Positions 1 through 8,028 of a DNA stretch of 64,000 bases are shown here, in pieces (the first letter of the stretch is position 1; every line of letters begins with the position of its first letter). The translations under genes were made by a program, and so were the position numbers. Origin of the DNA: Paenibacillus protaetiae (GTDB lineage Bacteria; Bacillota; Bacilli; Paenibacillales; Paenibacillaceae); the NCBI RefSeq assembly GCF_004135365.1, contig NZ_CP035492.1, forward strand, positions 4,138,501 through 4,202,500. The letters are read 5' to 3'. The notes under the pieces were generated by a model that was given only the letters and a program-made list of their open reading frames with translations, made no database searches and had not been told where the DNA came from.

Positions 1-2
1 CG

Positions 3-143
3 CTGTTAAGCGCTTCGTTATCCAGCCATGTTCCGCTTTCCGCGCTATTAGTCGGAGCGGGCATGTGCGGGCTGATCGGCACCGTCTTGTTTGTGTTCAG
101 CAACCGGTCGAACAAGAAACTTCATTTAACGCACAGCGGATAA
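3..143 (+). CDS. C-terminal end of a probable MFS transporter (partial)
   Basis: An open frame enters from the left edge and gives 46 residues before a TAA stop. It shows a hydrophobic stretch containing GAGMCGLIGTVLFVFSNRS followed by a short basic, hydrophilic tail. That is how many major facilitator permeases end: a last membrane helix, then a cytoplasmic tail. The rest of the gene lies outside the window, so substrate and family remain guesses, and another polytopic membrane protein is possible. Confidence 0.4.
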   Translation: MLSASLSSHVPLSALLVGAGMCGLIGTVLFVFSNRSNKKLHLTHSG

Positions 144-155
144 GGCAGCTGCAAA

Positions 156-181
156 AGAGCGGAAAAGCAGAGCGGAAAAGC
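156..181. repeat. Tandem 13-bp duplication
   Basis: AGAGCGGAAAAGC occurs twice back to back in the gap between the partial permease gene and the lipoprotein gene. It probably arose by slippage. No function is evident. Confidence 0.6.
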
Positions 182-253
182 GAGTATTCATCTGTTGTTC
201 ATATAACGCTGATACGATAGAAGAAAGGCGTTAGGCAGAAAGGATGATCGCAA

Positions 254-976
254 ATGAATAACTCGTGGAAAGTCGCGCTGAGCGGCGCGCTTCTTGCTCT
301 CGTGCTTGCCGGCTGCGGCGCAAAGGATGACGGCGGCGCTGCGGCGGCGCAAGGCAATGGCTCTGGCAGCCAGGCTGCCGCTTCTTCTTCGGCACAAAAC
401 GGCCGACAGCCGGTTCGCGGCGCTTTCGGCAAAATCAAATCGATCGACGGCAATACGATAACGGTATATAAGTCGTCTTTCACAGGAAGAGAGCGGCCGG
501 AAGGCAAAGGCCAGCCGCCGCAGGGGCAAAATGGCGGAGACCAGGCTGCTGGACAAGCTTCGGGCGGAACGAGCGGAGCAGGCGGGTCGCAAAGCTCGGA
601 CGGGTCGCAAAAGCCAGACGGAGCGCGCGGCCAAAATCGCGGCAACTGGCAGCAGGGCGGCGGCATGAACACCGACAACATGTTTACGGATGAAACGATT
701 ACGCTCCAAGTGACGGATTCGACTCAAATTGTAAAACGTTCGTTCGAGAACAATAAAATGACGGAAACGAATCTGTCATTAAGCGATCTGAAAGCGGATG
801 ATATTATTACGTATACACTTGTAGACGGCTCGGAGGATCAGCTGGATACGATCAGCGTAGGCATGGGCGGCTTTGGCGGAGGCCGGGGTCCGGGAATGGG
901 AGGCCGCGGCGGCGATTGGCAAGGCAGCGGCCAAGCAGCCGGCCAGACGGCTGGAGCAGCCGGATCCAATTCATAA
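254..976 (+). CDS. Gly-rich lipoprotein of unknown function
   Basis: This 240-residue protein starts with a lipoprotein signal peptide; the lipobox is LAGC with the lipidated Cys at residue 21. A ribosome site (AAAGGATG) precedes the ATG. After a low-complexity Ala/Gly/Ser stretch comes a segment beginning VRGAFGKIKSIDGNTITVYK, which resembles the small beta-barrel repeats (DUF5666-like) of other extracytoplasmic proteins. A Gly/Gln/Ser-rich region splits this barrel-like sequence, and the C-terminus holds GGMGGRGG-like repeats. It should be anchored on the outer face of the membrane. No enzyme motif is visible. It appears monocistronic and is followed by a strong hairpin. Confidence 0.8.
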   Translation: MNNSWKVALSGALLALVLAGCGAKDDGGAAAAQGNGSGSQAAASSSAQNGRQPVRGAFGKIKSIDGNTITVYKSSFTGRERPEGKGQPPQGQNGGDQAAGQASGGTSGAGGSQSSDGSQKPDGARGQNRGNWQQGGGMNTDNMFTDETITLQVTDSTQIVKRSFENNKMTETNLSLSDLKADDIITYTLVDGSEDQLDTISVGMGGFGGGRGPGMGGRGGDWQGSGQAAGQTAGAAGSNS

Positions 977-985
977 CTGAAAAAA

Positions 986-1072
986 GGGAACCGCGCTCGC
1001 CGGTTAGATGTGACTGTCCCCTGTCTGCGAGACAAGGGGCGGCTCTAACGGCGTATGCGGTTCCCTTTTCTT
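986..1072 (+). terminator. Composite terminator hairpin after the lipoprotein gene
   Basis: The outer arms GGGAACCGC (986-994) and GCGGTTCCC (1057-1065) pair exactly and are followed by TTTTC. Inside lie two further paired blocks: GCCGGTTAG with CTAACGGC, and CCCCTGTCT with AGACAAGGGG. The whole forms an unusually long stem of about 80 nt. Confidence 0.7.
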
Positions 1073-1133
1073 ATGCCAAATGCCAAAAAAAGCAGGCAAA
1101 GCCTGAGACCGGATTGCCTGCGCGGAATGCTTA

Positions 1134-1364
1134 TTAATAAAGCGAAATGGTCAGCGTATCTTTCTCATGATAGGAATGAAGCGTAGCCTCACTGCCAGTT
1201 ATTTCAACGCTAATAAGCGATTTAATACAGTTCCTTAACGCGTTTTTGCCGGTTTCCAGCTTGCGGTTTAATACAACGGACAGCTTATCTACAGCTTTTT
1301 TATTATTGGATTCTGTAACGTATACAGGGATTGTTTTATTTTGAAACAGGATTAATGTTTTCAT
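1134..1364 (-). CDS. Small conserved-type protein of unknown function
   Basis: This is a 76-residue soluble protein with no signal peptide or membrane helix. GGAGG lies ten bases before the ATG, which supports a real gene. The sequence alternates predicted beta strands (TLILFQNKTIPVYVTE; SLISVEITGSEATLH; DTLTISLY) with one central basic helix, suggesting a small alpha/beta fold. It converges on the lipoprotein gene, whose terminator hairpin lies between them. I do not recognise the family. Confidence 0.65.
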   Translation of the reverse strand: MKTLILFQNKTIPVYVTESNNKKAVDKLSVVLNRKLETGKNALRNCIKSLISVEITGSEATLHSYHEKDTLTISLY

Positions 1365-1714
1365 TGATAATAACCTCCATTCCTAAATTCCATTACCCTT
1401 ATTCTACCTGACTATTATTAATAAAGTCTTAAAAAAAAGTTACAATATTGCTTTTAATGGGTAAAAGCTGCACGCTTAACGGCAATATGCACGTTATATG
1501 GCCAGGATCACGGTGCAAGCGAGCAGTTTCCGCTTTGCGCTATATTAGTTACGCATAAAACAGCTTTTTGGTTTCAAAGGGCGGAGTGCAAAATTGCATA
1601 AAAAAAGACTAATTATGCAGGCTATTTTCCGGTTTAGCGGACAGCTATAATTAGGACTGTGAAGCAAACAATAACCATTTTCCATACAATGACCAAGAAG
1701 AGGAGTGCTAAACA
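1365..1714. other. Intergenic region with candidate operator dyads
   Basis: No coding region is seen in these 350 bases between divergent genes. The right half holds a dyad TGCAAAATTGCA (1587-1598), an overlapping inverted repeat GCATAA...TTATGC (1596-1618), and a TATAAT (1646-1651) without a good -35 element. These could serve the isomerase/dehydrogenase operon that starts at 1715. The left half is AT-rich and holds nothing I can name. Confidence 0.35.
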
Positions 1715-2476
1715 GTGAGAAATTTCAATATCGGGCTGCAGCTGTATACGCTCAGAAATGAAGCGGAAGCTGATTTCGAAGGCATGCTGCGCAAAGTAGC
1801 CGCATTAGGTTATGAAGGCGTTGAGTTTGCCGGCTACGGCGGCATGGAAGCGGACAAGCTGCGAGACCTGCTCCAAGAGCTTGGCCTTCAAGCAATCGGA
1901 AGCCATATCTCGCTTGCAAATCTGGAGGAAAACCTGGAACAGGAAATTGCCTACCTGAAAACGATTGGCGCACAATATGCGATTTGCCCTTGGCTGCCTG
2001 AAAACAAACGTGATGCGGAGACTTGGTCGAAGCTGATTGTCCAATTTGAGCAGTTCGGAAAGCGTTTCCGTGAAGAAGGGCTGGAGTTCGCTTACCATAA
2101 CCATGATTTTGAATTCCATGTTGAATTGGAAGGACAATTCGTGTTTGACACGCTATACAACCGCGTTAGCTCCGATCTGCTGAAAGTGGAAATGGATATC
2201 GGCTGGGTACAATTTGCCGGCCAGGATCCGTTTGCCTATATTTCCAAGTATGCCGGCCGCCTGCCGCTGCTTCATTTGAAGGACTACCGCAAAGTGGGTA
2301 CAGCGATGGATACGGTTGAGCTTGGACGCGGCGAGCTTCCGCTTGTCAAAATCGTAGAAAGCGCCAAGCAAGCTGAAGTGAAATGGCTGATCGTCGAGCA
2401 GGACAACTGCGAGCGTCCTCCGTTTGAAGCGGTTGCGGAGAGCATGCAGTGGCTGAAAGATAATCATATTTATTAA
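1715..2476 (+). CDS. Sugar phosphate isomerase/epimerase (xylose isomerase-like TIM barrel)
   Basis: This 253-residue protein has the full length of the AP-endonuclease-2/xylose-isomerase-like TIM-barrel family. Family signatures are the start LQLYTLRNEAE, GYEGVEFAGYGG, FAYHNHDFEF, the metal-ligand strand VEMDIGW, LLHLKDY and the late WLIVEQDN. Members isomerise or epimerise sugars or inosose-type cyclitols with a divalent metal. GTG is used as start with AGGAGTG upstream. It sits 24 nt before a Gfo/Idh/MocA dehydrogenase, a common pairing in carbohydrate or inositol catabolism. The exact substrate cannot be read from the sequence. Confidence 0.9.
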   Translation: MRNFNIGLQLYTLRNEAEADFEGMLRKVAALGYEGVEFAGYGGMEADKLRDLLQELGLQAIGSHISLANLEENLEQEIAYLKTIGAQYAICPWLPENKRDAETWSKLIVQFEQFGKRFREEGLEFAYHNHDFEFHVELEGQFVFDTLYNRVSSDLLKVEMDIGWVQFAGQDPFAYISKYAGRLPLLHLKDYRKVGTAMDTVELGRGELPLVKIVESAKQAEVKWLIVEQDNCERPPFEAVAESMQWLKDNHIY

Positions 2477-2500
2477 TAGAAGAAAGGCAGGAAATGAATC

Positions 2501-3523
2501 ATGAGCAAAATTAGAGTTGCAGTTGTAGGCTGCGGGTCCATTTCGAAACATCGCCATATTCCGGAGTATGTAAATAACGAGAACGTAGAGCTTGTCGCAT
2601 TCGTTGATCCGGTTATCGAACGCGCGCAGCATTATGCAGAAGCGCATGGCGGCAAAGCGTTTGCCGATTACAAAACGATGCTGGCTGAAGTGAAGCCGGA
2701 TGCGGTAAGCGTATGTACGCCAAACTATCTCCATGCGGAAGTGTCCATTGCAGCGGCTAACGCAGGCGCGCATGTGCTTGTTGAAAAACCGATGGCAGTA
2801 ACGGATGAAGAAGCAGCCGTCATGATTGAAGCAGCACAAAAAAATGGCGTGAAGCTGATGGTTGGACATAACCAGCGTTTCTTCCCGCCGCATGTAAAAG
2901 CGAAACAAATTTTGGAAAGCGGCGTGCTTGGCAAAGTGCTGACGTTCCGCACTTCGTTTGGCCACCCTGGCCCTGACGCTTGGAGCATTGACGGCGCAGC
3001 GAGCTGGTTCTTCCGCAAGCCGGAAGCTATTATGGGCGCAATGGGCGACCTTGGCGTTCATAAATCGGACCTGATCCGCTGGCTGCTGCAAGACGAAGTA
3101 GCCGAAGTAGCCGGTTTTGTCGGAACGCTTCATAAAGAAGGCACGGAAGTGGACGATAACGCATCCGTACTGCTTCGTATGAAAAGCGGCGCGATGGGTA
3201 CGCTTGTCGCTAGCTGGACGTATTACAAAGGCGAAGACAACAGCACGATCCTGTGGTGCGAGAACGGCGTGATGAAAATCGGTACGGATGAAAACGATCA
3301 AGTGATCGTGGAGCTCCGCAACGGTACGGTAGAAAAACATAAGGTTGGCGCTATCTCGACCAATGAGAAGCAGCTTTCAAGCGGTGTCATCGATGCCTTT
3401 ATTTCTTCTATTGTAAATGATACGCCTGTTCCGATTCCTGGCGAAGAAGGACGCAAATCGCTGCAAGTTATTATTAGCGCGTTTGAATCGCAAGCTTCGG
3501 GCCAATTTATTCGTATGGCTTAA
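2501..3523 (+). CDS. Gfo/Idh/MocA family NAD(P)-dependent oxidoreductase
   Basis: This 340-residue protein has an N-terminal Rossmann fold (VAVVGCGSISKHRH), the family motif EKPMAVT near residue 95, GHNQRFFPPHV, and a C-terminal beta-sheet substrate domain. Such enzymes oxidise or reduce sugars, inositols or their derivatives with NAD(P). The AGAAAGGCAGG ribosome site and the short gap from the isomerase gene indicate one operon. The strong terminator after it closes the two-gene unit. Confidence 0.92.
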   Translation: MSKIRVAVVGCGSISKHRHIPEYVNNENVELVAFVDPVIERAQHYAEAHGGKAFADYKTMLAEVKPDAVSVCTPNYLHAEVSIAAANAGAHVLVEKPMAVTDEEAAVMIEAAQKNGVKLMVGHNQRFFPPHVKAKQILESGVLGKVLTFRTSFGHPGPDAWSIDGAASWFFRKPEAIMGAMGDLGVHKSDLIRWLLQDEVAEVAGFVGTLHKEGTEVDDNASVLLRMKSGAMGTLVASWTYYKGEDNSTILWCENGVMKIGTDENDQVIVELRNGTVEKHKVGAISTNEKQLSSGVIDAFISSIVNDTPVPIPGEEGRKSLQVIISAFESQASGQFIRMA

Positions 3524-3543
3524 TCCATAACTGCCATCCGTTC

Positions 3544-3597
3544 AGCAATACCTATGGTGTTTAGCTTCGGCTAACGTTGTAGGTATTGCTTTTTTTG
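3544..3597 (+). terminator. Rho-independent terminator after the oxidoreductase
   Basis: AGCAATACCTA (3544-3554) pairs with TAGGTATTGCT (3580-3590) and is followed by a run of T. An inner TTAG/CTAA stem extends the hairpin. Confidence 0.85.
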
Positions 3598-3850
3598 CGT
3601 TTCAAACAAAGATGAGTAATTTCTAATTTACGCTCATAATCGTATTGATTTTTATAATGAAAACGCTTTAAAACCGTTGGGGCCACTGGAGTTGCGCAAA
3701 GTATGAGAAGCGGATGACTGTTTCTCATAATTGTTTTTTGGAGGGTTGTTTCCAGTTTTTGTGCCATGCTACAGGGATTTAGTGCATGTTACGATAGATG
3801 ACGTACCGAAGAGCGATACAACTTTTGACAAACATGGAGGGATACGTTTG
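3598..3850 (+). promoter_or_regulatory. Leader of the CAP-domain gene with a terminator-like hairpin
   Basis: There is a TATAAT at 3653-3658. TATGAGAA (3702-3709) then pairs with TTCTCATA (3722-3729), with a T run at 3734-3739, so an early transcript could stop here before the coding region. TTTGACAAA (3824-3832) equals a Spo0A-box core on the minus strand, just ahead of the GGAGGG ribosome site. I do not recognise a known riboswitch class. Confidence 0.4.
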
Positions 3851-4747
3851 ATGAAAAAGCATACAATCCGATTGGGAATCGCAACAGTAGCAGCTGCCGC
3901 ATTAATGACCACAGGTTTTACGATGCCGCACGCAAACGCATCATCTATGCTGAAGCTTGATCCCAACATCGTTACTATAAATATGAATACAACTTCTGCA
4001 TTAAAAGAGCTTGCCGATAAATACGGCTTTCAAATTACGAACTTGCCGAACGGCGTGTTTGTAAGCAATGTCGTTACCGTTACGAAGAAGCCGGACACAA
4101 GCACGGCAGCGAAGAAGCCGGACACAAGCACGGCAGCGAAGAAGCCGGGCACAAGCGCAGCGGCGAAGCCGGGCACAAGCGCGGCAGCGAAGAAGCCGGG
4201 CACAAGCGCGGCAGCGAAGAAGCCGGGCACAAGCGCGGCAGCGAAGAAGCCGGGCACAAGCGCGGCAGCGAAGAAGCCGGGCACAAGCGCGGCAGCGAAG
4301 AAGCCGGGCACAGGCGCAGCGGCCAAGCCGGGCACAAGCACGGCAGCGAAGAAGCCGAGCACAGGCGCAGCAGCCTCGATGAGCGATTTTCAATCGCAAG
4401 TGGTGCAGCTTGTGAACCAGGAGCGCCAAAAAGCAGGCTTGCCTGCCCTACAAGCAGACGCGCTGCTGACTAAAGTTGCAACGGCTAAAGCAAAGGACAT
4501 GAACGACAACCACTATTTTGATCATAACTCGCCAACGTATGGTTCGCCTTTTAATATGATGTCTTCCTTTGGCGTGACTTATTCTTATGCAGGCGAAAAC
4601 ATCGCTTCCGGCCAGCAAACGCCGGCTGCCGTTATGGAAGCTTGGATGAACAGCCAAGGCCACCGCGATAACATTTTGAGCAAAAACTTTACCAAAATTG
4701 GCGTTGGTTATGTCAACGGCCAATGGGTACAAGAGTTTACCGGCTAA
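3851..4747 (+). CDS. Secreted CAP-domain (SCP/YkwD-like) protein with a 9-residue repeat tract
   Basis: I chose the ATG at 3851 because GGAGGG lies eight bases before it and a clean signal peptide follows (MKKHTIRLG, a hydrophobic core, then HANA). The product is 298 residues: signal peptide, about 50 residues, eleven copies of a KKPGTSAAA-type unit, then a CAP domain of about 120 residues. CAP signatures are LVNQERQKAGLP, HYFDHNSP, GENIASG, WMNSQGHRDNIL and IGVGYV. In Bacillales these proteins are secreted and often act around spores or the cell wall; the biochemical role is not settled. The Lys/Pro/Thr/Ala repeat probably forms an extended linker in the wall. A LysM-3D protein follows. Confidence 0.9.
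   Translation: MKKHTIRLGIATVAAAALMTTGFTMPHANASSMLKLDPNIVTINMNTTSALKELADKYGFQITNLPNGVFVSNVVTVTKKPDTSTAAKKPDTSTAAKKPGTSAAAKPGTSAAAKKPGTSAAAKKPGTSAAAKKPGTSAAAKKPGTSAAAKKPGTGAAAKPGTSTAAKKPSTGAAASMSDFQSQVVQLVNQERQKAGLPALQADALLTKVATAKAKDMNDNHYFDHNSPTYGSPFNMMSSFGVTYSYAGENIASGQQTPAAVMEAWMNSQGHRDNILSKNFTKIGVGYVNGQWVQEFTG
4083..4374 (+). repeat. 27-bp (24/27-bp) tandem minisatellite inside the CAP gene
   Basis: The unit encodes KKPGTSAAA with D, T, G or S variants. Eleven copies follow one another, some shortened to 24 bp by loss of one Lys codon. The central copies are almost identical in DNA, which suggests recent expansion by slippage or recombination. Confidence 0.9.
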
Positions 4748-4785
4748 CAATCAGAATCAGCTGCAACGCATAAGGACTGCGGGAT

Positions 4786-4815
4786 AGGCCGCTTCAGTTA
4801 CAGGCGGCCTGTCTC
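4786..4815 (+). terminator. Hairpin between the CAP and LysM-3D genes
   Basis: AGGCCGC (4786-4792) pairs with GCGGCCT (4804-4810). No real T tract follows, so termination here may be weak. Confidence 0.4.
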
Positions 4816-4888
4816 CATCCTGTTGCTTGTACATAAAGCAAAGCGGCGATCACAATTCGTTTTGCTTCAACATTAGGAGGATGAAAAC

Positions 4889-5536
4889 ATGAAAAAGATC
4901 ATAACTGCGGCAGCATCCATCGGTTTGGCGCTTATGCTTGCAGGAGGACCTGCTCATGCAGCACAATCCACTTATACAGCGAAAGAAGGAGACACCTTTT
5001 GGAGTCTCGCTCAGAAAAACGGCATCACAATCAGCCAGCTTCAATCCGCTAATCCTAAAATCAATCCGCTTAACATTTATGCCGGCTTAAAAATTGCTAT
5101 TCCAAGCCCGGCAGCCAAAGCTGCAACGGCTAAAACAGCAGCTGCCGGAGCGGTAACTGCCAAGGCAGCTTCGGCGCAGTCCATCATCGCCGGCGACGGC
5201 ACGTCGTATGCTTTCTCCAAGACGCTTACAGTTAAAGCGACCGCTTATTCCTCTGCAGCTTCGGAAAACGGCAAATGGGGCGCTGTCGATTATTTTGGCA
5301 ATCCGCTTAAACTGGGGACGATTGCGGTAGATCCGTCGGTTATTCCGCTTGGTACCAAGCTGTATGTGACCGGTTACGGCAGCCATAAAGGGCTTCCTGA
5401 CGGCGGTTTTGTCGCCAAAGCAACGGATACCGGCGGCGCGATTAAAGGGAATCGTATCGATATTTTCATCCCGGGCACGCCAGCTGAAGTCAGCACGTTT
5501 GGCATTCAGAACATTAAAGTTTACATTTTAAAATAA
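4889..5536 (+). CDS. LysM and 3D-domain secreted cell-wall protein
   Basis: This 215-residue protein has a signal peptide ending AHA, then one LysM module (YTAKEGDTFWSLAQKNGI... to GLKIAIPS, residues about 29-72). An Ala/Lys/Thr linker follows, then a C-terminal 3D domain named after its conserved Asp residues, here in ATDTGGAIKGNRIDIF. LysM binds peptidoglycan. The 3D domain is a double-psi beta-barrel found in lytic transglycosylase-like and resuscitation-type proteins such as YocH. It probably acts in wall remodelling. GGAGGATG precedes the ATG. Confidence 0.9.
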   Translation: MKKIITAAASIGLALMLAGGPAHAAQSTYTAKEGDTFWSLAQKNGITISQLQSANPKINPLNIYAGLKIAIPSPAAKAATAKTAAAGAVTAKAASAQSIIAGDGTSYAFSKTLTVKATAYSSAASENGKWGAVDYFGNPLKLGTIAVDPSVIPLGTKLYVTGYGSHKGLPDGGFVAKATDTGGAIKGNRIDIFIPGTPAEVSTFGIQNIKVYILK

Positions 5537-5545
5537 TATTCGTGT

Positions 5546-5578
5546 AACCGGCGCTTCCTCGGAGGCGCCGGTTTTTTA
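5546..5578. terminator. Terminator after the LysM-3D gene
   Basis: AACCGGCGC (5546-5554) pairs with GCGCCGGTT (5565-5573), with an inner TCC/GGA, followed by TTTTTATTT. It lies between two convergent genes and may serve both. Confidence 0.85.
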
Positions 5579-6364
5579 TTTAGCCGCCTCTGTCCCGAGC
5601 AATACCGGGAGCGTTACAAGCTCGTAGCCTTCCTCCTCGAGTTCCTCAATAAGCGCCGGGAGCGCTTTAATCGTCCCGCTTAAATCTTCGCCTACGCCGC
5701 CTCCGGCATGCTGCAGAACGATAGAACCGGATCGCAGCGTTCGCCTTATATTGCGCAATATCGTTTCGCTGGAGCTGCTCTTCCAGTCCACAGAATCGAC
5801 GTCCCAATTCGCAATCGTATAATTGTGGCGGCGAGCCCAGCGGACTTGAGAAGACATTAGTTCTCCGTATGGCGGGCGGATGAACCGCGGTTTATAGCCA
5901 ACCGTTTCATCTATAATTTGTTCTGTATCCCCGATTTGCTTCTGGAATTGCGCAGCGGTCAACTTGGTAAATTCGGGATGGTTGAAGGAATGATTGCCAA
6001 TGACATGGCCTTCGCGATGAATGCGCTCCACCAGGTCTTTATGTTTTTGGGCTTTATAGCCGATGACAAAAAACGTCGCTTTGACGTTATATTCCTTCAA
6101 AATATCTAATATTTGCGGTGTGAACCGCGGATCCGGCGCATCATCAAATGTTAATGCAACCCGTTTGGAGCTTCTGGAACCGTTTGTGACGAATGTTTCC
6201 GGATAACGCTGCCGCAGACGGACCCAGGACATATCTTGTGCATGGTGATCGGCAGCGGTTATGGCCGGTTTGGCAGCGGCGGCCTCAGCGTTCGCTCCTG
6301 CAGCAAGCAGCGGGCATAATAGAAGCAAAGCAAGGAAGCAGGCGGGCCAGCGATGGATGTTCAA
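5576..6364 (-). CDS. Polysaccharide deacetylase (NodB homology domain), secreted
   Basis: This 262-residue protein starts at TTG, ten bases after GGAGG; no better start lies nearby. A signal peptide (hydrophobic core ending ANAEA) precedes a NodB domain. Visible catalytic motifs are TFDDAP (catalytic Asp and metal Asp), NHSFNHPE (metal His pair), RPPYGE, WDVDSVDW and VLQHAGG. Family members remove N- or O-acetyl groups from peptidoglycan or other glycans outside the cell with a divalent metal. It is monocistronic and convergent with the LysM-3D gene. Substrate could be GlcNAc or MurNAc of the wall. Confidence 0.92.
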   Translation of the reverse strand: MNIHRWPACFLALLLLCPLLAAGANAEAAAAKPAITAADHHAQDMSWVRLRQRYPETFVTNGSRSSKRVALTFDDAPDPRFTPQILDILKEYNVKATFFVIGYKAQKHKDLVERIHREGHVIGNHSFNHPEFTKLTAAQFQKQIGDTEQIIDETVGYKPRFIRPPYGELMSSQVRWARRHNYTIANWDVDSVDWKSSSSETILRNIRRTLRSGSIVLQHAGGGVGEDLSGTIKALPALIEELEEEGYELVTLPVLLGTEAAK

Positions 6365-6453
6365 TCCGAATACGCCTCCTATTCTAAAGGAAATATGTAG
6401 CAGCCGGTAATAAAGACAACGTGTTTAGTGTGTCCGCCTTTGTTCGGTTTGAT

Positions 6454-6514
6454 GCAAAAAAAAAGAAGCATGCGCCTGCAAACCGTAAACGGCTTGCCGG
6501 TGCACGCTTCTTCT
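6454..6514 (-). terminator. Terminator of the chemoreceptor gene
   Basis: On the minus strand a long imperfect hairpin (6464-6513, ends GAAGAAGC/GCTTCTT) is followed by a run of nine or more T. Confidence 0.8.
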
Positions 6515-6534
6515 AGACCGCAAGACAAGATGCG

Positions 6535-7797
6535 CTATATTTTAAAAACTTGAATCGTCCGTTGCAGCTGGCTGGCCATGGCCAGCATCTTTTCGGTTTC
6601 TTGTACAACGGCTTGTACAGAAACGATTTGTTCGTTCATTGATGCCGATACTTGCTCCGTACCGGCTGCCGATTGTTGTGTAATGGCGGAGATATTTTGA
6701 ATCGACGAAGAAATATTGCGGGCGCCGTCCAGCATCGTATCGCTTTCGTCTGCGAACACGGCAATTTGTTTCGTAATAAATTGAATGCTGTCAACGATAT
6801 CAATAAACACCTGTTCGGTTTCACGAATCCGCTCTGCCTGCAGGCTAACCACTTCTTCGTTAATTTTCATCATTTCAATCGTATGCTTGATGCCGTCGGT
6901 AATGCCTTTTACAAGGCTGAACACTTGCTTCGTCGACGTCATTGATTCTTCAGCAAGTTTGCGCACTTCCTGGGCGACAACCGCAAATCCTTTGCCGTGC
7001 TCGCCTGCACGGGCCGCTTCAATTGAAGCGTTTAAGGAAAGCAGATTCGTCTGGTCCGCAATATCCGAGATCGTTTTGGTAATCGCTGAGATGCCTTGGG
7101 CTTTTTGAGAAAGCTCCTGGATCGTCTCCGATACTTTAGTCGTGGCTTCAATATTTTTCCGCATGCCGTCCGCCTGCGTATCCAATGCTTCCCGTCCGCG
7201 TTCGACGAGGGAGAGGGTGGCTTGGGAACGGTTGTTCATTTCACGGGTGGAGTTGGCATAGCCGGTTACAAGCGTTTCGATTTCCGTAATGGAATTGGAC
7301 ATATCCGAGATGCTCTCGGAAATTTCGTTCGAGCCTTTGGCCAGCTCAGTGGAGGAGACAGCGACCTGCTCCATTGCGTTTTTAATATCGGTATTGCTTT
7401 CGAAGATCGTCCGGCTTGTTTCCGATACATGGCGCGTAATGGTCGTCGTTTCTTTTAAAATATCGCGTAATTTATCAATCATGCTGTTGAACGAATGGCC
7501 AAGCTCACCCAGCGAACCTGCAGACAGCATATCAATTTTTTGCGTGAAATCGCCTTTGGAGATGCGATATGCGGCGTCGGACATTTCGGCAAAAGAACCG
7601 CGAATGGTTTTATCCAGGAAAATAATTATAGGCTGCGCAGCTGCCGCGAGGACGACCGTTGCAATAATGCCAGTCAAAAAGGAACCGCCAGATGCAATAA
7701 GAATGACATTAAAAATGATCGCGATAACAAGCAGTGAAGCATAGTTCATAATGGTCAATTTTTTGCGAACACTTAATCCTTCAAACCATTCTCTCAT
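6535..7797 (-). CDS. Methyl-accepting chemotaxis protein lacking an external sensor domain
   Basis: The ATG at 7797 (MREWFEGL) was chosen because GGGAGCG precedes it; an upstream in-frame extension has no ribosome site. The 420-residue protein has two membrane helices almost adjacent (about residues 17-36 and 39-57), then a HAMP domain and the long coiled-coil signalling domain. The hairpin tip that contacts CheA/CheW is visible around [20 protein letters not shown]. With only a few residues between the helices there is no extracellular ligand domain, so it must sense through the membrane, HAMP or a partner. Confidence 0.92.
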   Translation of the reverse strand: MREWFEGLSVRKKLTIMNYASLLVIAIIFNVILIASGGSFLTGIIATVVLAAAAQPIIIFLDKTIRGSFAEMSDAAYRISKGDFTQKIDMLSAGSLGELGHSFNSMIDKLRDILKETTTITRHVSETSRTIFESNTDIKNAMEQVAVSSTELAKGSNEISESISDMSNSITEIETLVTGYANSTREMNNRSQATLSLVERGREALDTQADGMRKNIEATTKVSETIQELSQKAQGISAITKTISDIADQTNLLSLNASIEAARAGEHGKGFAVVAQEVRKLAEESMTSTKQVFSLVKGITDGIKHTIEMMKINEEVVSLQAERIRETEQVFIDIVDSIQFITKQIAVFADESDTMLDGARNISSSIQNISAITQQSAAGTEQVSASMNEQIVSVQAVVQETEKMLAMASQLQRTIQVFKI

Positions 7798-7828
7798 ATG
7801 TAAACGCTCCCTTTTAAATAATATCCAT

Positions 7829-7850
7829 ATTATAGCATCCGCTTTCGACA
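7829..7850 (-). promoter_or_regulatory. Likely -10 element and Spo0A-box-like site of the chemoreceptor gene
   Basis: Minus strand TATAAT lies at 7829-7834, about 30 bases before the start codon. Directly upstream, 7844-7850 reads TGTCGAA on the minus strand, the core of a Spo0A box; a one-mismatch copy (TGTCGAG) lies about 40 bases further upstream. No good -35 is seen. Confidence 0.35.
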
Positions 7851-8028
7851 TAGGTCTACAATCATATTGCTTATTTCCGATGCAACTCGACATAAATCGT
7901 TCTAAAGTATGAAAAAATGATGTATTTCACAACTTCCTATATTGTAAATAATTAGGATAACAATTATAATAGGCACCAAGTACCAAATGTAAGAAGCAAG
8001 TAAAAGTATAGAAAGGAGGAAATAAAGG

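Noticed and set aside
2153-3340. Long open frame (395 codons) on the minus strand opposite the sugar oxidoreductase and isomerase genes
   Set aside because: It lies wholly antisense to two clear enzymes, has no ribosome site and reads as a Phe/His/Arg-rich sequence without domain features.
3824-3832. TTTGACAAA before the CAP gene as a -35 element
   Set aside because: No -10 element lies 16-18 bases downstream and the start codon would be too close. It is kept only as a possible Spo0A box.
4083-4374. Regular DNA repeats that could suggest a CRISPR array
   Set aside because: The units are directly adjacent without unique spacers and encode an in-frame 9-residue peptide repeat.
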